A stretch of 33,859 nt of DNA from assembly GCA_964503615.1 (NCBI GenBank), contig CAZDBA010000033.1:1-33859 (forward strand). Reading direction: 5' to 3'. The position numbers were made by a program, and so were the translations under genes. The notes beneath the pieces are model-generated. The model was not told where the DNA came from and did no database searches. It saw only the letters and a list, made by a program, of their open reading frames with translations. Position 1 is the first letter of the stretch; every line of letters starts with the position of its first letter. Below are positions 33,604 through 33,859 of the stretch, piece by piece. Source of the stretch: CAZDBA01 sp964503615. GTDB lineage: Bacteria > Planctomycetota > Planctomycetia > Pirellulales > Pirellulaceae.

Positions 33604-33859
33604 ATGTTCAGAGTTGTTTTTCCATTGGTGTGGGCTGTTGTTCTTTTTGTTTTGGGGCTTCCACACTCCTTGCTGGCCGATACAGATGGCGACGGGAAAA
33701 GCGCTGACGGAAAACCGAACATCATTTTCATTTTGACCGACGATTTGGGCTGGGGCGATCTGGGAGTCTTTTACCAGAACGAATCGAAGCACGACCGCAA
33801 ACACAAAACACCGTTTTTAGACAAGATGGCTGGCGAAGGGCTGCAGATGCGAGCGCACT
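33604..33859 (+). CDS. Sulfatase, N-terminal fragment running off the window
   Basis: From ATG 33604 the frame stays open to the end (85 codons). It starts with a signal peptide (hydrophobic V-W-A-V-V-L-F-V-L-G-L, cleavage near L-L-A). After a short linker comes K-P-N-I-I-F-I-L-T-D-D-L-G-W-G-D-L-G, the standard opening of type I sulfatases; the paired Asp bind the active-site calcium. The C-x-P-x-R formylglycine motif, which comes about 40-50 residues later, is outside the window, so the catalytic class cannot be checked. Secreted sulfatases of this kind are numerous in planctomycetes and remove sulfate from algal and other polysaccharides. Confidence 0.93.
   Translation, partial: MFRVVFPLVWAVVLFVLGLPHSLLADTDGDGKSADGKPNIIFILTDDLGWGDLGVFYQNESKHDRKHKTPFLDKMAGEGLQMRAH

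Overview
The window looks like a chromosomal segment of a planctomycete, probably of the Pirellulaceae/Rhodopirellula type. This rests on family content, not on any database search: a PEP-CTERM protein next to a secreted sulfatase, a prenyltransferase-like/DUF4159 secreted protein, a Ser/Thr kinase with a membrane tail, giant acyl-activating fusions, weak or missing Shine-Dalgarno sites and moderate GC. No rRNA, tRNA, CRISPR array, integrase or transposase is visible. One 100-N block (6088-6187) is an assembly gap of unknown true size.

Layout. 1-654: end of a nitroreductase-like gene whose start probably lies just left of the window. 1285-6087: four co-directional genes (three-segment membrane protein; SPFH/band-7 protein with a C-terminal zinc ribbon; double zinc-ribbon/FHA protein; zinc-ribbon Ser/Thr kinase), then a convergent small zinc-ribbon membrane protein across the gap. 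This is the best candidate for a poorly described signalling or membrane-stress system. 6996-10391: a single protein joining a fatty-acyl-AMP ligase, an acyl carrier domain and an alpha-oxoamine synthase. 10696-12554: argB-argF. 12793-15219: secreted prenyltransferase-like protein with two DUF4159-like domains, ending inside a 178-bp inverted-repeat element. 15424-17840 (minus): DoxX/MauE-like membrane protein, small membrane protein and an Asn/Gly/Ser-rich membrane-anchored protein. 18299-22246: MFS-PlsC-AMP ligase fusion of the Aas type. 22279-26823 (minus): HscC-like Hsp70, a membrane protein and a J-like protein with a changed HPD motif. 27030-27859 (minus): TorD-like chaperone and SlyX. 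28125-30716: RNase D and phosphoglycerate kinase. 31164-32291: small SpoT-type HD hydrolase and AlkB-like oxygenase. 32430-33065 (minus): PEP-CTERM protein with a strong terminator. 33604-end: start of a sulfatase.

Functional links. The first cluster shares the same zinc-ribbon style in three proteins, suggesting co-assembly, with FHA-phosphothreonine recognition downstream of the kinase. The FAAL-ACP-AOS and Aas-like proteins both activate fatty acids without obvious need of CoA and point to unusual lipid chemistry. The HscC module looks like a specialised Hsp70 system. Intergenic DNA is rich in short inverted repeats, several of which look like dispersed elements.
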